The notes beneath the pieces are model-generated. The model searched no databases. It saw only the letters and a program-made list of their open reading frames with translations, and was not told the origin of the DNA. A program made the translations under genes and the position numbers. From Clostridia bacterium (GTDB lineage: Bacteria; Bacillota; Clostridia; Christensenellales; DTU072), in the NCBI GenBank assembly GCA_016297005.1, contig JAEDHK010000005.1, positions 110,253 to 174,252 on the forward strand: a stretch of DNA of 64,000 nt, written 5' to 3'. The first letter of the stretch is position 1. Each line of letters begins with the position of its first letter. Shown piece after piece: positions 36,136 through 44,317 of this stretch.

Positions 36136-37323
36136 TTATTTGAGGATTTTCCATTTATCGGCAACGTCTTTAAAATTATCGACAAAATTGCGCTTGTTGA
36201 CGTCCTCGGTCGGATAAAGATTGCCCGAACAAATTTCTTCTCCCGACGGCGACGTCAGGACGACTTTGCCCACGGCGGTGGATTTTGAAATCGGAGCGCG
36301 TAGATCGTCGAACAGTCTGACGGAAAGAACGTGATTATCCGTTTCGCCTTTCTTTCCGAAAACGTTTATATCTCTGTCGCAAATAACGCTTAACATGGGA
36401 TTTTTTGCTTGAAAAACACTGATTTCGGATGCTATCGGTTCGTTTTTCTTTAAAAATGTTTTAATTTCATAATTTGCAAAAGCATAAGAAAAGGCTTCGG
36501 CGACTTTACGGAAACGTGTTTTACTGTCGGGTGCTCCTAAAACGGTGGCGATTACGCGCATTCCGTTTCGTTTTGCGCTGGAACTTAGGCAAAACATCGC
36601 TTCGTTGGTAAAGCCGGTTTTTCCTGCGTCGCATCCGTCGTAAGAGCGGATCAGTTTGTTTGTATTTACCATCTGGGTTTTTCTTCCGTCCGGATGGACG
36701 TAATCTTCCAACGTGATTTTTGTGTATTCGTAATAAAGCGGATGAGAAAGCAATTCTTTCATCATGGTGGTCACGTCTTTTGCAGTAGAATGCTGCTCGC
36801 CCGAGTCAGGGAGCCCGGTTGCGTTGCAAAAAACGGTATTGTCCATATTGAGTTGTTTTGCTCTTTCGTTCATTTTATGAACAAACGAATCGTTATCGCC
36901 GGCAATACGTTCGCCGAGGGCTACCGCGGCATCGTTAGCGCTACACACGACAACGCCCTTTATCAAATCGGTAACAGGATATTCTTTACCGGCGTCCAAA
37001 AATAGTTGCGAGCCGCCCATCCCGGCCGCATAATCGGATATTCTGATTTTTTCGTTTCTATCCATCTTGCCCGCGTCGATCTCTTCGAGAGAAAGAAGTA
37101 AAGTCATGATCTTGACCATACTGGCTATGGGATATTTTTCGTTTTCGTTCTCCGCCTTAATGACTGTACCGGTATCGTAATCGATAAGATACATGGCGCG
37201 ATACTCGTTTTCAGCCCGAGCAGTAGTCTTTTTTGCGTAATAGGGATGAAAAAGTATCATGCTCGCGGCGAAAACCATCGATAAAAATGGAATCAGTGCA
37301 ATTTTTAGTGTGTTTTTTAACAT
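36136..37323 (-). CDS. dacF: D-alanyl-D-alanine carboxypeptidase, DacF type
   Basis: 395 residues. A signal sequence (about 5-28) is followed by the S11 peptidase domain with SxxK (SMVKIM), SxN (SANDAA) and KTG (KTGFTNEA), and by the PBP5-type C-terminal beta domain. It trims peptidoglycan stem peptides outside the forespore or cell membrane. AAAGGAG precedes ATG 37323. A sigma-G-like promoter is upstream (37342-37370), which fits the forespore expression of DacF. The stop is followed by an imperfect hairpin lacking a T-run. Confidence 0.92.
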   Translation of the reverse strand: MLKNTLKIALIPFLSMVFAASMILFHPYYAKKTTARAENEYRAMYLIDYDTGTVIKAENENEKYPIASMVKIMTLLLSLEEIDAGKMDRNEKIRISDYAAGMGGSQLFLDAGKEYPVTDLIKGVVVCSANDAAVALGERIAGDNDSFVHKMNERAKQLNMDNTVFCNATGLPDSGEQHSTAKDVTTMMKELLSHPLYYEYTKITLEDYVHPDGRKTQMVNTNKLIRSYDGCDAGKTGFTNEAMFCLSSSAKRNGMRVIATVLGAPDSKTRFRKVAEAFSYAFANYEIKTFLKKNEPIASEISVFQAKNPMLSVICDRDINVFGKKGETDNHVLSVRLFDDLRAPISKSTAVGKVVLTSPSGEEICSGNLYPTEDVNKRNFVDNFKDVADKWKILK

Positions 37324-37341
37324 AATTTCTCCTTTTGTGAT

Positions 37342-37370
37342 TAGTATGTCGTATTATGAATGAAATATGA
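37342..37370 (-). promoter_or_regulatory. Possible forespore (sigma-F/sigma-G) promoter of dacF
   Basis: On the minus strand TCATA (37366-37370), 17 bases, CATACTA (37342-37348). The -10 is an exact match to the sigma-G consensus CATWMTA; the -35 fits four of five positions of GHATR. Confidence 0.4.
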
Positions 37371-37974
37371 GGTAGAAAAGAAGAGAAACGATAAAGGTGT
37401 ACGCTAAGTTAACGATTAATATAATCGTCGCAGTACGATAAAAAGCCTTTTTTGTTTTATTCCAATGACATCTGTACGGAATTATATATAATATTTTTTT
37501 TCTGCAAGGATATCCGATTGAAGAATATATTTCCGTCCAAAAAGCTGTTATTAATATTACGTTGAATAAGAATAGCGGAACGATAAAGAATATTAATGAG
37601 CATAGCGCAAAAAATATTCCCATGCAAAAAGCGGCCAAACTATTTCTAAAAATAACATAACTTGCAATAATCAGTTCCAAATAATAGAAAAAAATAGAAT
37701 AATAATTAAAAGAGAAGAGTATTATTGACACGCAAAACAATATGGGAAGCGCAATCGTGGCGAAAAAAACTCTTCCAAACGGATATTCTCCTGCGCAGAT
37801 GCAACCTATAAAAGAAAGCGTCTCTTTTTTATCTATGTAATCGGATAAACCTTTTATCGCCGCCACTATACCGATAAAGATACACACGGCGGCGATAATA
37901 AAGTAAAGTTTATTTTTTTTCAAAATGATTCGTAAATCGTTTATTCCGTAAAATAATCCGTTGCATTTTTTCAT
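37354..37974 (-). CDS. Unknown polytopic membrane protein
   Basis: 206 residues, not securely recognised. About five membrane helices (residues 22-42, 68-92, 95-112, 115-145, 180-204), rich in I, F, L and Y, with a basic cytoplasmic loop (RCHWNKTKKAFYR). The layout and its place between spoIVB and dacF recall SpoIIM, which lies near dacF in Bacillus, but the sequence does not allow a firm call. No Shine-Dalgarno site precedes ATG 37974; a TACAAT hexamer ends 9 bases upstream without a recognisable -35. AT-rich compared with its neighbours. Confidence 0.7.
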   Translation of the reverse strand: MKKCNGLFYGINDLRIILKKNKLYFIIAAVCIFIGIVAAIKGLSDYIDKKETLSFIGCICAGEYPFGRVFFATIALPILFCVSIILFSFNYYSIFFYYLELIIASYVIFRNSLAAFCMGIFFALCSLIFFIVPLFLFNVILITAFWTEIYSSIGYPCRKKILYIIPYRCHWNKTKKAFYRTATIILIVNLAYTFIVSLLFYLIFHS

Positions 37975-38011
37975 TGCATGGTTATTGTATGGCGATATTC
38001 GGCTAAATATG

Positions 38012-39025
38012 TCAGTTCATCATCCAATCGATATAAATACCGTATCCCATCGTAGAATCAGCTGTCAACACGTGAGTGACTGCTCCGATCAGTTTTCCGT
38101 CTTGAAGAATAGGAGAACCGCTCATACCTTGTAATATGCCGCCGGTTTTTCCTAAAAGATCCTTGTCTGTGACTCTAATGACCATGCTTTTCTCTTTTTC
38201 CACGTTCTGTTGAGCTGTTTTTATAATTTCTATATCGTATAGAGTAGGCTTTTGACCATCGATTGTAGTATATATACTTGCTTTTCCGGGGCGAACTTCC
38301 GTTCTTGGTGCCGTTTTAACAAGCATTCCTTCCGTGGGCAGTGCATAAAAAGCACCCAAAATACCGCTGATTGTATTGGAATCAAAGGTGCCAAGCTGTT
38401 TTTGCGTTTTTATTTGGCCGATTAATTCGCCCGGTTTGTCTGATTTTGCACGGTTATAGCCAAAAATTATGCATTCGTATACGTTTCCTTTTTGATAAAT
38501 ATCGATACAACCGTTTTGGTCGGAAATAGGATGTCCGAGCGCGCCGAATCGACCGTCCTTTCGTATATAAGTTAACGTTCCTATGCCGGAAAGATCGTTT
38601 TTTACCATGATACCTATGCTCGGATGATTTTGACGGATATCGTTTACGGCGTCGATCTCTTTTTTGATGATCTCTCCCTTTCGGCTGATTATGAGCTTTA
38701 TTTTTTTATTTTGGGCGATTATTTGTCTGATTCCGTTGATATCGGTCGGATTTTTACCGTTAAAAGAAAGAATAACGTCCCCTTTTTCAAGACCGGCTTT
38801 TTGTGCCGGAGAAAAGCTGCCTTCATTTGTTACCACGTTTACGAAATCCGTAATTACGAAATAAGGGCTGATTGCATGTATTCCTATCGGGTTTCCGCCA
38901 AGGTAAACTTTTTCGTCCGTTTCGGCTGCTTGCGCATACAAATCATTATTGCTTGTATAAATAATTCCGCAAAAGAATATTGCGGAAAGTAATAAAAATA
39001 TCGTTAATTTGACTGTTTTCTTCAT
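38012..39025 (-). CDS. spoIVB: SpoIVB signalling serine peptidase
   Basis: 337 residues. A signal/anchor segment (about 5-24), then a PDZ domain (about 65-125, GLEKGDVILSFNGK) and the S55 peptidase domain with GALGHPI (catalytic His) and LQGMSGSPI (catalytic Ser). It is secreted from the forespore and triggers pro-sigma-K processing. AAGGAG precedes the ATG. The order argR-recN-spoIVB is the standard one in spore formers and predicts a functional sporulation pathway. Confidence 0.96.
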   Translation of the reverse strand: MKKTVKLTIFLLLSAIFFCGIIYTSNNDLYAQAAETDEKVYLGGNPIGIHAISPYFVITDFVNVVTNEGSFSPAQKAGLEKGDVILSFNGKNPTDINGIRQIIAQNKKIKLIISRKGEIIKKEIDAVNDIRQNHPSIGIMVKNDLSGIGTLTYIRKDGRFGALGHPISDQNGCIDIYQKGNVYECIIFGYNRAKSDKPGELIGQIKTQKQLGTFDSNTISGILGAFYALPTEGMLVKTAPRTEVRPGKASIYTTIDGQKPTLYDIEIIKTAQQNVEKEKSMVIRVTDKDLLGKTGGILQGMSGSPILQDGKLIGAVTHVLTADSTMGYGIYIDWMMN

Positions 39026-39078
39026 CTTTTCTCCTTATCGTAGATAGTATTACGAAAAAGAAAAGAACTATGTGAATT

Positions 39079-40785
39079 TTATTGGTTATTCAGAGAAAGT
39101 TTAAATTGATTGGCCTTTTCTTTTAATTCTATTGCGTTATTACGACCGACCTCGCTATTCTCGACGGCACCGGATAAACGCATCAGTTCCCGAATAACGC
39201 CGTCTGCTTCCAAATGCTCGACGAACGTCATTGTCTTTCCGGAAACGACTCTTTTTTCGATCAAATAGTTTTCGTCTGCCATGCTGCCGAGTTGGGGCAG
39301 GTGTGTAATGGCGATTACTTGTCTGGACCGTGAAATATTATACATCTTCTCGGCTACTACCCGCGCAATAACGCCGCTGATCCCCGTATCGATCTCGTCG
39401 AAAATAAGGGTATCAACGTCGTCGATCTCGGCGATGACGTTTTTGAGTGCAAGCATAAAACGGCTGATTTCACCGCCGCTTGCTATCTTAGCGAGCGGTT
39501 TAACCGGTTCGCCGATGTTAGGAGAAAGCATAAATTCGATTTGATCGAATCCGTTTTCGGTGTATTTTCGGCAATCGTCAGTAAATTTATCGATTCTGAT
39601 CTCAAAGACTGCGTTTTTCATACCCAGATCGGCTATATTCTGCTTGATGGCTTTGCTTAGTTTCTTTGAGGCTTCAATGCGTTTTTCGTGCAGTTTTTCT
39701 GCAAGCGCCATTAATTCAAGCATAGATTCCTCTGCTTTCTTTTCCAGCTTGTTGAGCTGGCTTTCGGCATTCAGCAGACGATCCAGTTTTTCAGTCGCTT
39801 TTTGATAATAATCATTGATATCTTCTATTGTTTTACCGTATTTTTTACTGATCAGACGAATTTCTTCCAATCTTTTTTCAAGCGCGTCGATATTAACATT
39901 CTCCATATCGCCGTTATTCAATTTATCGTAGACGGTTTCTTCGATATCGGATAACTCGATGCGACAAGCGTCCAGTCTGTCGGATAAATCGATCAAGTCG
40001 GGATCGTATTCGGAAATCCGTTTCAATTCGGACAAGGCGTCTCCGACAAGGCGCGTCGCACCGAACCCACTTTCTCCGGAAAGCGCTTCATACGATGTTT
40101 TTAAAGAAGAAACAATTTTTTGTCTGTTGTAATAGGTTGAACGTTTCGCTTTTAATTCCTCTTCTTCCCCTTCTCTGAGCGCCGCTTTATCGATTTCTTC
40201 GATCTGATAGCTCAGCATGTCGATTTCTCTTTCCCTTTGTTGTTTATCTGAATATGCGTTGATTTCTTCGCAAATGCTTTTATATCTTGCGAGAGACTCG
40301 TTGTATTTTTTCTTGATATCGTTTAGATTCGGCAAAAAGCCGTCGAGAATTCGGATCTGATTCGACGTTTTTAAAAGGGTCTGATGTTCGTTTTGCGTAT
40401 GCGTATCCACTAAAAGCGAAACGACGCTGCGGAGCAAAGAAAGCGGAACGATCTTTCTGTTGATGCGACATTCGCTTTTGTCCGAAGTCATGGATCGGGT
40501 AACGATAATTTGATTATCATCGCAATCGATGCCTGAGTCGATAAGGATTTTTTGTATTTCGGAGAAATTTTTAACTTTATCGAATACGACTTCCACGCTT
40601 GCCGTGCTCTCGCCGTAACGGATCAATGAGCGATCCGCGCGGTCGCCAAGTACAAAATTAATGGAGTCGATTACAATCGATTTTCCTGCGCCCGTTTCGC
40701 CGCTGAGAATGTTCAATCCATCAAAAAGTTCCAGTTCAAGCGAACTGATGATGGCGACGTTTTTAATATTCAGGTAGGAAATCAT
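39079..40785 (-). CDS. recN: DNA repair protein RecN
   Basis: 568 residues. The SMC-like ATPase has Walker A GETGAGKS near residue 30, a coiled-coil arm (about 150-370), the signature LASGGEISRFMLAL and Walker B TLIFDEIDTGISG. It acts in double-strand-break repair. The start overlaps the argR stop by 4 bases (ATGA). Confidence 0.97.
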   Translation of the reverse strand: MISYLNIKNVAIISSLELELFDGLNILSGETGAGKSIVIDSINFVLGDRADRSLIRYGESTASVEVVFDKVKNFSEIQKILIDSGIDCDDNQIIVTRSMTSDKSECRINRKIVPLSLLRSVVSLLVDTHTQNEHQTLLKTSNQIRILDGFLPNLNDIKKKYNESLARYKSICEEINAYSDKQQREREIDMLSYQIEEIDKAALREGEEEELKAKRSTYYNRQKIVSSLKTSYEALSGESGFGATRLVGDALSELKRISEYDPDLIDLSDRLDACRIELSDIEETVYDKLNNGDMENVNIDALEKRLEEIRLISKKYGKTIEDINDYYQKATEKLDRLLNAESQLNKLEKKAEESMLELMALAEKLHEKRIEASKKLSKAIKQNIADLGMKNAVFEIRIDKFTDDCRKYTENGFDQIEFMLSPNIGEPVKPLAKIASGGEISRFMLALKNVIAEIDDVDTLIFDEIDTGISGVIARVVAEKMYNISRSRQVIAITHLPQLGSMADENYLIEKRVVSGKTMTFVEHLEADGVIRELMRLSGAVENSEVGRNNAIELKEKANQFKLSLNNQ

Positions 40786-41225
40786 AAATACTCCTTCAAA
40801 ACTTTCGTAACCTTTTGAACGTCTTCGATGCTTTTTGTAACGACAAGAATGGTATCGTCGCCCGCAATGGTGCCGACAATTTGCGGTATTTTCAGTTTGT
40901 CGATCATTGCCGTGGCGGCGTTTGCGCTTCCTGAAAAGGTATGCAAAACCAATAAGTTCATCGCAACGTCAAAAGAAATAACGCTTTCTTTGAATATTTT
41001 CGACATTTTAACGATCTGTTCATCGTTTTTCTTGACGGTGTAGCAGAATTTTTTTACGGATCCGTTTGTTTTTATCAGCCCTAACTCATTGATGTCGCGA
41101 GAGACGGTAGCCTGCGTAGCGTCGAACCCTTCCTCTTTGAGAAGATTGGTCAATTCCCCTTGCGTGCTGACTTCGTAACGCGAGATGATGTCTAATATTG
41201 CCTGTTGTCTTGCGTTTTGTTTCAT
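40782..41225 (-). CDS. argR: Arginine repressor ArgR/AhrC
   Basis: 147 residues. N-terminal winged helix (QAILDIISRYEVSTQGELTNLLKEEGFDATQATVSRDI) and C-terminal oligomerisation/arginine-binding domain (HTFSGSANAATAMIDKL, IVGTIAGDDTILVV). It controls arginine metabolism genes; none lie in this window. It has its own promoter and an AGAGGAG ribosome-binding site about 10 bases before the ATG. Confidence 0.95.
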   Translation of the reverse strand: MKQNARQQAILDIISRYEVSTQGELTNLLKEEGFDATQATVSRDINELGLIKTNGSVKKFCYTVKKNDEQIVKMSKIFKESVISFDVAMNLLVLHTFSGSANAATAMIDKLKIPQIVGTIAGDDTILVVTKSIEDVQKVTKVLKEYL

Positions 41226-41257
41226 ATAATCGGTACTCCTCTGAATAAAACGAAAAA

Positions 41258-41286
41258 ATTATACACGATTACGAAAAATTATGCAA
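41258..41286 (-). promoter_or_regulatory. Sigma-A promoter of argR-recN
   Basis: On the minus strand TTGCAT (41281-41286), 17-bp spacer, TATAAT (41258-41263). The -35 lies in the last codons of tlyA. The leader of about 25 bases carries the argR ribosome-binding site. Confidence 0.65.
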
Positions 41287-42007
41287 TATTTTTTTGTAAT
41301 ATAATTAAATATTCCTGATTTTTATCTTCAAACGGATGAGGTGCGGGAAAGTGATCGATAGCAGTAAAGCCAAGCGTCTCGGCACAATTCTTTATTTTGT
41401 CGATGGCTTTCTGTTCGTCTTTTTTATTAATCACGATCCCTTTTTTAGAAAGCGCTTGTTTTCCGCTTTCGAATTGCGGTTTTATAAGACATATTGCGTT
41501 GCCGCCCGGCGCAAGACATTCGTACGCCGCGGGAAGGATCTGAGTTAAAGAAATAAAACTGACGTCGACGGTAATGATTTCCGGCAAATATGGCAGGCAA
41601 TTCGGGGTTATGTTACGCGCATTCGTCCGATCCATGACAATGATCCTATCGTCTGTAATCAGGCGTTCGGGTAAGGCGCATTCTCCGACGTCGAGAGCAA
41701 TTATCTTTTCCGCTCCGTGATCAAGAAGTACGTCGCAAAAACCTCCGTTTGAGGCTCCGATATCAAGACATCTTTTGCCTTTTACAGCGATATAGTTTGC
41801 CTTTTTAAGCGCGTATTGTAATTTTATACTTCCAAGACTGGACGCATAACCGCCTACGACGGTCACGGCGTCCTCTTCCCGAACGTTATAAGAGGCTTTA
41901 TTGACCACTGTTTCGTTGACGCGAACAAATCCGAGTTTAATAAGATTCTGCGCGCGGGAACGGCTTTCCGCAAGCGATTTTTCTGTTAAATATAAATCAA
42001 GTCTCAT
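41279..42007 (-). CDS. tlyA: TlyA-family rRNA methyltransferase (S4 + FtsJ-like)
   Basis: 242 residues. The N-terminal S4 domain (RLDLYLTEKSLAESRSRAQNLI) is followed by a Rossmann methyltransferase domain with CLDIGASNGGFCD and the catalytic-type lysine in KPQFESGK. TlyA methylates 16S and 23S rRNA ribose in some bacteria; related proteins are annotated as hemolysins. It overlaps oapA by 4 bases. The dxs gene that often separates oapA and tlyA is absent. Confidence 0.92.
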   Translation of the reverse strand: MRLDLYLTEKSLAESRSRAQNLIKLGFVRVNETVVNKASYNVREEDAVTVVGGYASSLGSIKLQYALKKANYIAVKGKRCLDIGASNGGFCDVLLDHGAEKIIALDVGECALPERLITDDRIIVMDRTNARNITPNCLPYLPEIITVDVSFISLTQILPAAYECLAPGGNAICLIKPQFESGKQALSKKGIVINKKDEQKAIDKIKNCAETLGFTAIDHFPAPHPFEDKNQEYLIILQKNIA

Positions 42008-42654
42008 TTTGAACGCTTTTTTTTCTTTCGGGAAAATATGGATAAGAATCTGCCGGCAAGCAGCATCATTTCCTTGGCGTTTTTTAACGCAATCGTTTTG
42101 AAAAAAGCTTTACCGCCTACCGTAACAGCCGAGACGACGGAACTCATCAGAATGCTGAATAGCAGCGAGTGTTCGGTACCAATACTGTTGACCGTGGTTA
42201 TTTTCAGAACGATCGTGGCGGTGCAAATACCGCTGATGATGCCGGCCATATCACCTATAACGTCGTTACAGATATTGGACACTTTTTCCGCATTTTTAAC
42301 AAGTTTAACAGCATAATTCGCGCCCTTTATCTTTCTGGAAGCCATCGAGTGCAGTGGGGCCGGATCGCAACTTGCCGCGGCAACGCCTATTGCGTCGAAA
42401 AGTATGGCGATCACGATCAAAAAAACCAGTAAAAGAATCGATATAATGACGTTTGACTTGGAAGAGGCAATTTCTGTTATAAAGGTTATACAGCAAGCCA
42501 AAATGAACGTGATAATGGTTATTTTTATAGCCCAGATCGTTCCTTTGGAGAATTTTTTCTTTGCTTTCGGTTTAGGCTTATCGGCGCACTCCGCAATAGG
42601 ATCGTCTTGCGTAGCCGATAATTTTTTTTGTTTATGTTTAGCGTTGATAGTCAT
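42004..42654 (-). CDS. oapA: OLE-associated membrane protein OapA
   Basis: 216 residues. A basic, disordered N-terminus (about 1-38) is followed by four membrane helices (about 42-62, 68-92, 128-152, 158-178), with the motif FDAIGVAAASCDPAPLHSMASRKIKGA after the second helix and a basic C-terminus. In Bacillus halodurans OapA binds OLE RNA and brings it to the membrane; the family carries a DUF21-like segment. The identification rests on the DUF21-like pattern, the four helices and the place directly after a 600-base structured RNA downstream of ispA. AAGGTG precedes the ATG. Confidence 0.85.
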   Translation of the reverse strand: MTINAKHKQKKLSATQDDPIAECADKPKPKAKKKFSKGTIWAIKITIITFILACCITFITEIASSKSNVIISILLLVFLIVIAILFDAIGVAAASCDPAPLHSMASRKIKGANYAVKLVKNAEKVSNICNDVIGDMAGIISGICTATIVLKITTVNSIGTEHSLLFSILMSSVVSAVTVGGKAFFKTIALKNAKEMMLLAGRFLSIFSRKKKKRSK

Positions 42655-42663
42655 TTCGCACCT

Positions 42664-43254
42664 TATTCATGTTTGGGTGGCTTAGGCTAAGTAAACCTTG
42701 CGTCATAGGTTCGGTAGGCTTTCCCACGATCTCACTTTTCGTCGCCGAATAAAGCAGTTTCCTTTTAAGAGATCGTCAAAATCGGCCTTTTGTGCCGGAA
42801 TTGCACCGAATCGCCACTGAGAACACACTATAATCCTTAGTCTAATCAGTCTAGAAGATTTCCTTAACAGGCCTTGAACAGTTTATCCTCTTTTGCAGAA
42901 AAAAGTTTCAAAAACCAAAACCTGTCGAATTATTGGCCTTCAATTCGATCGGTCGAACGTTTTATTCGCATTTTCCACTCAAGGCAGGCTACACTGCACA
43001 CAGCTATTGTTTACCGCATTGCAGGTTTAATCCCGGTCAGCAAAAGACTGAATACTTCTGCCGAGTCGGGTCTCCACGATAGCTGGGTCATAGACCGCAT
43101 GCCATTACGGTATGCCCAAAAATCTTAACTCCCAGCACCAGCCCCGGTTTGGGCAACCAAGGCCAGCACAAGAAACTTCAACGATGTGCCCTTTAACGGT
43201 ATTTTATCCCCGTCCTGACTGTTTTGTACCTGACTAGAATACTGTGCCACCGTG
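42664..43254 (-). ncRNA. ole: OLE RNA (ornate large extremophilic RNA)
   Basis: About 590 bases of non-coding sequence between ispA and oapA, the known OLE position in Firmicutes. No open frame on either strand makes sense as a protein. The sequence is strongly structured: an 8-bp perfect long-range pairing ACGATCTC/GAGATCGT (42726-42733 with 42769-42776), and a long hairpin GGGCATACCG.../CGGTCTATGACCC (43085-43117). It has its own sigma-A promoter (43260-43288), giving a 5' end near 43253; the 3' end lies just before the oapA ribosome-binding site. Known OLE RNAs are about 600 bases, bind OapA and affect resistance to cold, alcohol and magnesium stress. The call rests on size, structure and neighbours, not on an alignment. 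Confidence 0.85.
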
Positions 43255-43259
43255 CCACT

Positions 43260-43288
43260 ATAATAACATATATGTGCAAAAAAGTCAA
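43260..43288 (-). promoter_or_regulatory. Sigma-A promoter of OLE RNA
   Basis: On the minus strand TTGACT (43283-43288), 17-bp spacer, TATTAT (43260-43265), the same hexamers as the M50-scp promoter. It starts 15 bases after the ispA stop, so OLE RNA, oapA and tlyA can be expressed apart from the upstream operon. Confidence 0.7.
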
Positions 43289-43302
43289 ATTATTTATGTT
43301 TT

Positions 43303-44109
43303 TTAAATGTTTCTGTATGCAAGCTTATCGAAAAATGAAAGAAGTTCTGAATTTCGGTCCGGCCATTTTGCAAGTGAGACGTACGCTTTGGCTCTAAGAG
43401 AACGCAGCAAGGAAGACGCCTTTTCTTTTCCGCACACATTGACAAACGACGTCTTTTCTTCTTTTTCGACGTCAATGAGATCGTCAGCAATTTGAAAGGC
43501 AAGACCGGCATAATCGGAAAATGAAGCAAGCGCGGAAATTTTTTCCGGTGAACCGGATAGATATGCGGGGGAAAGAACAGCGCATTTAATGAGCATCCCC
43601 GTCTTTTTTTTGTCAAGAACATACAGATCGTTTTCGGTAAAAGAATCGTTTTCGAATTCCATGGCCTGCCCGCCGATCATTCCTTGTCCGCCGGCGCACT
43701 CGGCGATCAATTTACATGCGGAAAGAACGTCCGTGTCCGTTTTTGCGGCGGAAAAAAGCGTTTCGTAAGCAAGATTCAGAAGCGCGTCGCCGACAAGCAA
43801 AGCCGTTGCTTCTCCGAAAGCCGCGTGAACGGTAGGCTTCCCTCTTCTTAAAATGTCGTTATCCATACAGGGAAGATCGTCGTGAACAAGGCTGTAAGAA
43901 TGAATTAATTCGATAGCCAAAGCAAAAGGAAGGACGGAATCCTGTGGCACGTCGCAGAAATCCGCCGATAAAAAACAGAGTTGCGGTCGAATTCTTTTTC
44001 CGCCCGACTTTACGGCGTATTCCATTGCCGAAAAAAGTTTCGGCGGATAGTATTCTTTAATCGACAAAAAAAGATCGTCGATGACTTTTTCAAAATCACT
44101 CGTCTTCAT
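43303..44109 (-). CDS. ispA: Polyprenyl (geranyl/farnesyl) diphosphate synthase
   Basis: 268 residues, slightly short. The first Asp-rich motif is HDDLPCMDND followed by LRRGKPT; the second is FQIADDLID. It condenses isopentenyl and dimethylallyl diphosphate, products of IspH. It overlaps xseB by 14 bases and is the last protein gene before OLE RNA. Confidence 0.94.
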   Translation of the reverse strand: MKTSDFEKVIDDLFLSIKEYYPPKLFSAMEYAVKSGGKRIRPQLCFLSADFCDVPQDSVLPFALAIELIHSYSLVHDDLPCMDNDILRRGKPTVHAAFGEATALLVGDALLNLAYETLFSAAKTDTDVLSACKLIAECAGGQGMIGGQAMEFENDSFTENDLYVLDKKKTGMLIKCAVLSPAYLSGSPEKISALASFSDYAGLAFQIADDLIDVEKEEKTSFVNVCGKEKASSLLRSLRAKAYVSLAKWPDRNSELLSFFDKLAYRNI

Positions 44110-44317
44110 CGTCCGTCTCCGTAGGCGTTTCCAATGCGGTCAGGTCTTTATTGAGCAATTCGATCTTACCTTTAAAAGAATTTAGTTCTTTTAATCCTAT
44201 CTTTGCAAGTTCTATTCCTTCGGAATAAAGCGAGAGACTTTCTTGTATACCGATTTTTTCTTTGTTGAGTTTTTCTACGATTTCTTCTAATTTTTCGATT
44301 GTTTCTTCGTACGTCAT
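44096..44317 (-). CDS. xseB: Exodeoxyribonuclease VII small subunit
   Basis: 73 residues. Helical pattern TYEETIEKLEEIVEKLNKEKIGIQESLSLYSEGIEL-type is standard for XseB, ending in an acidic tail. It forms the nuclease with XseA, whose gene overlaps it by 4 bases. Confidence 0.95.
   Translation of the reverse strand: MTYEETIEKLEEIVEKLNKEKIGIQESLSLYSEGIELAKIGLKELNSFKGKIELLNKDLTALETPTETDDEDE

Noticed and set aside
42874..43128. 84-codon open frame on the plus strand between oapA and ispA
   Set aside because: No ribosome-binding site, no family resemblance, and it lies on the opposite strand of the structured OLE RNA.
42655..43302. RNase P RNA, tmRNA or a group II intron as explanation of the non-coding stretch
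   Set aside because: The RNase P core sequence, the tmRNA tRNA-like ends and intron domain V were not found, while size and neighbours fit OLE RNA.
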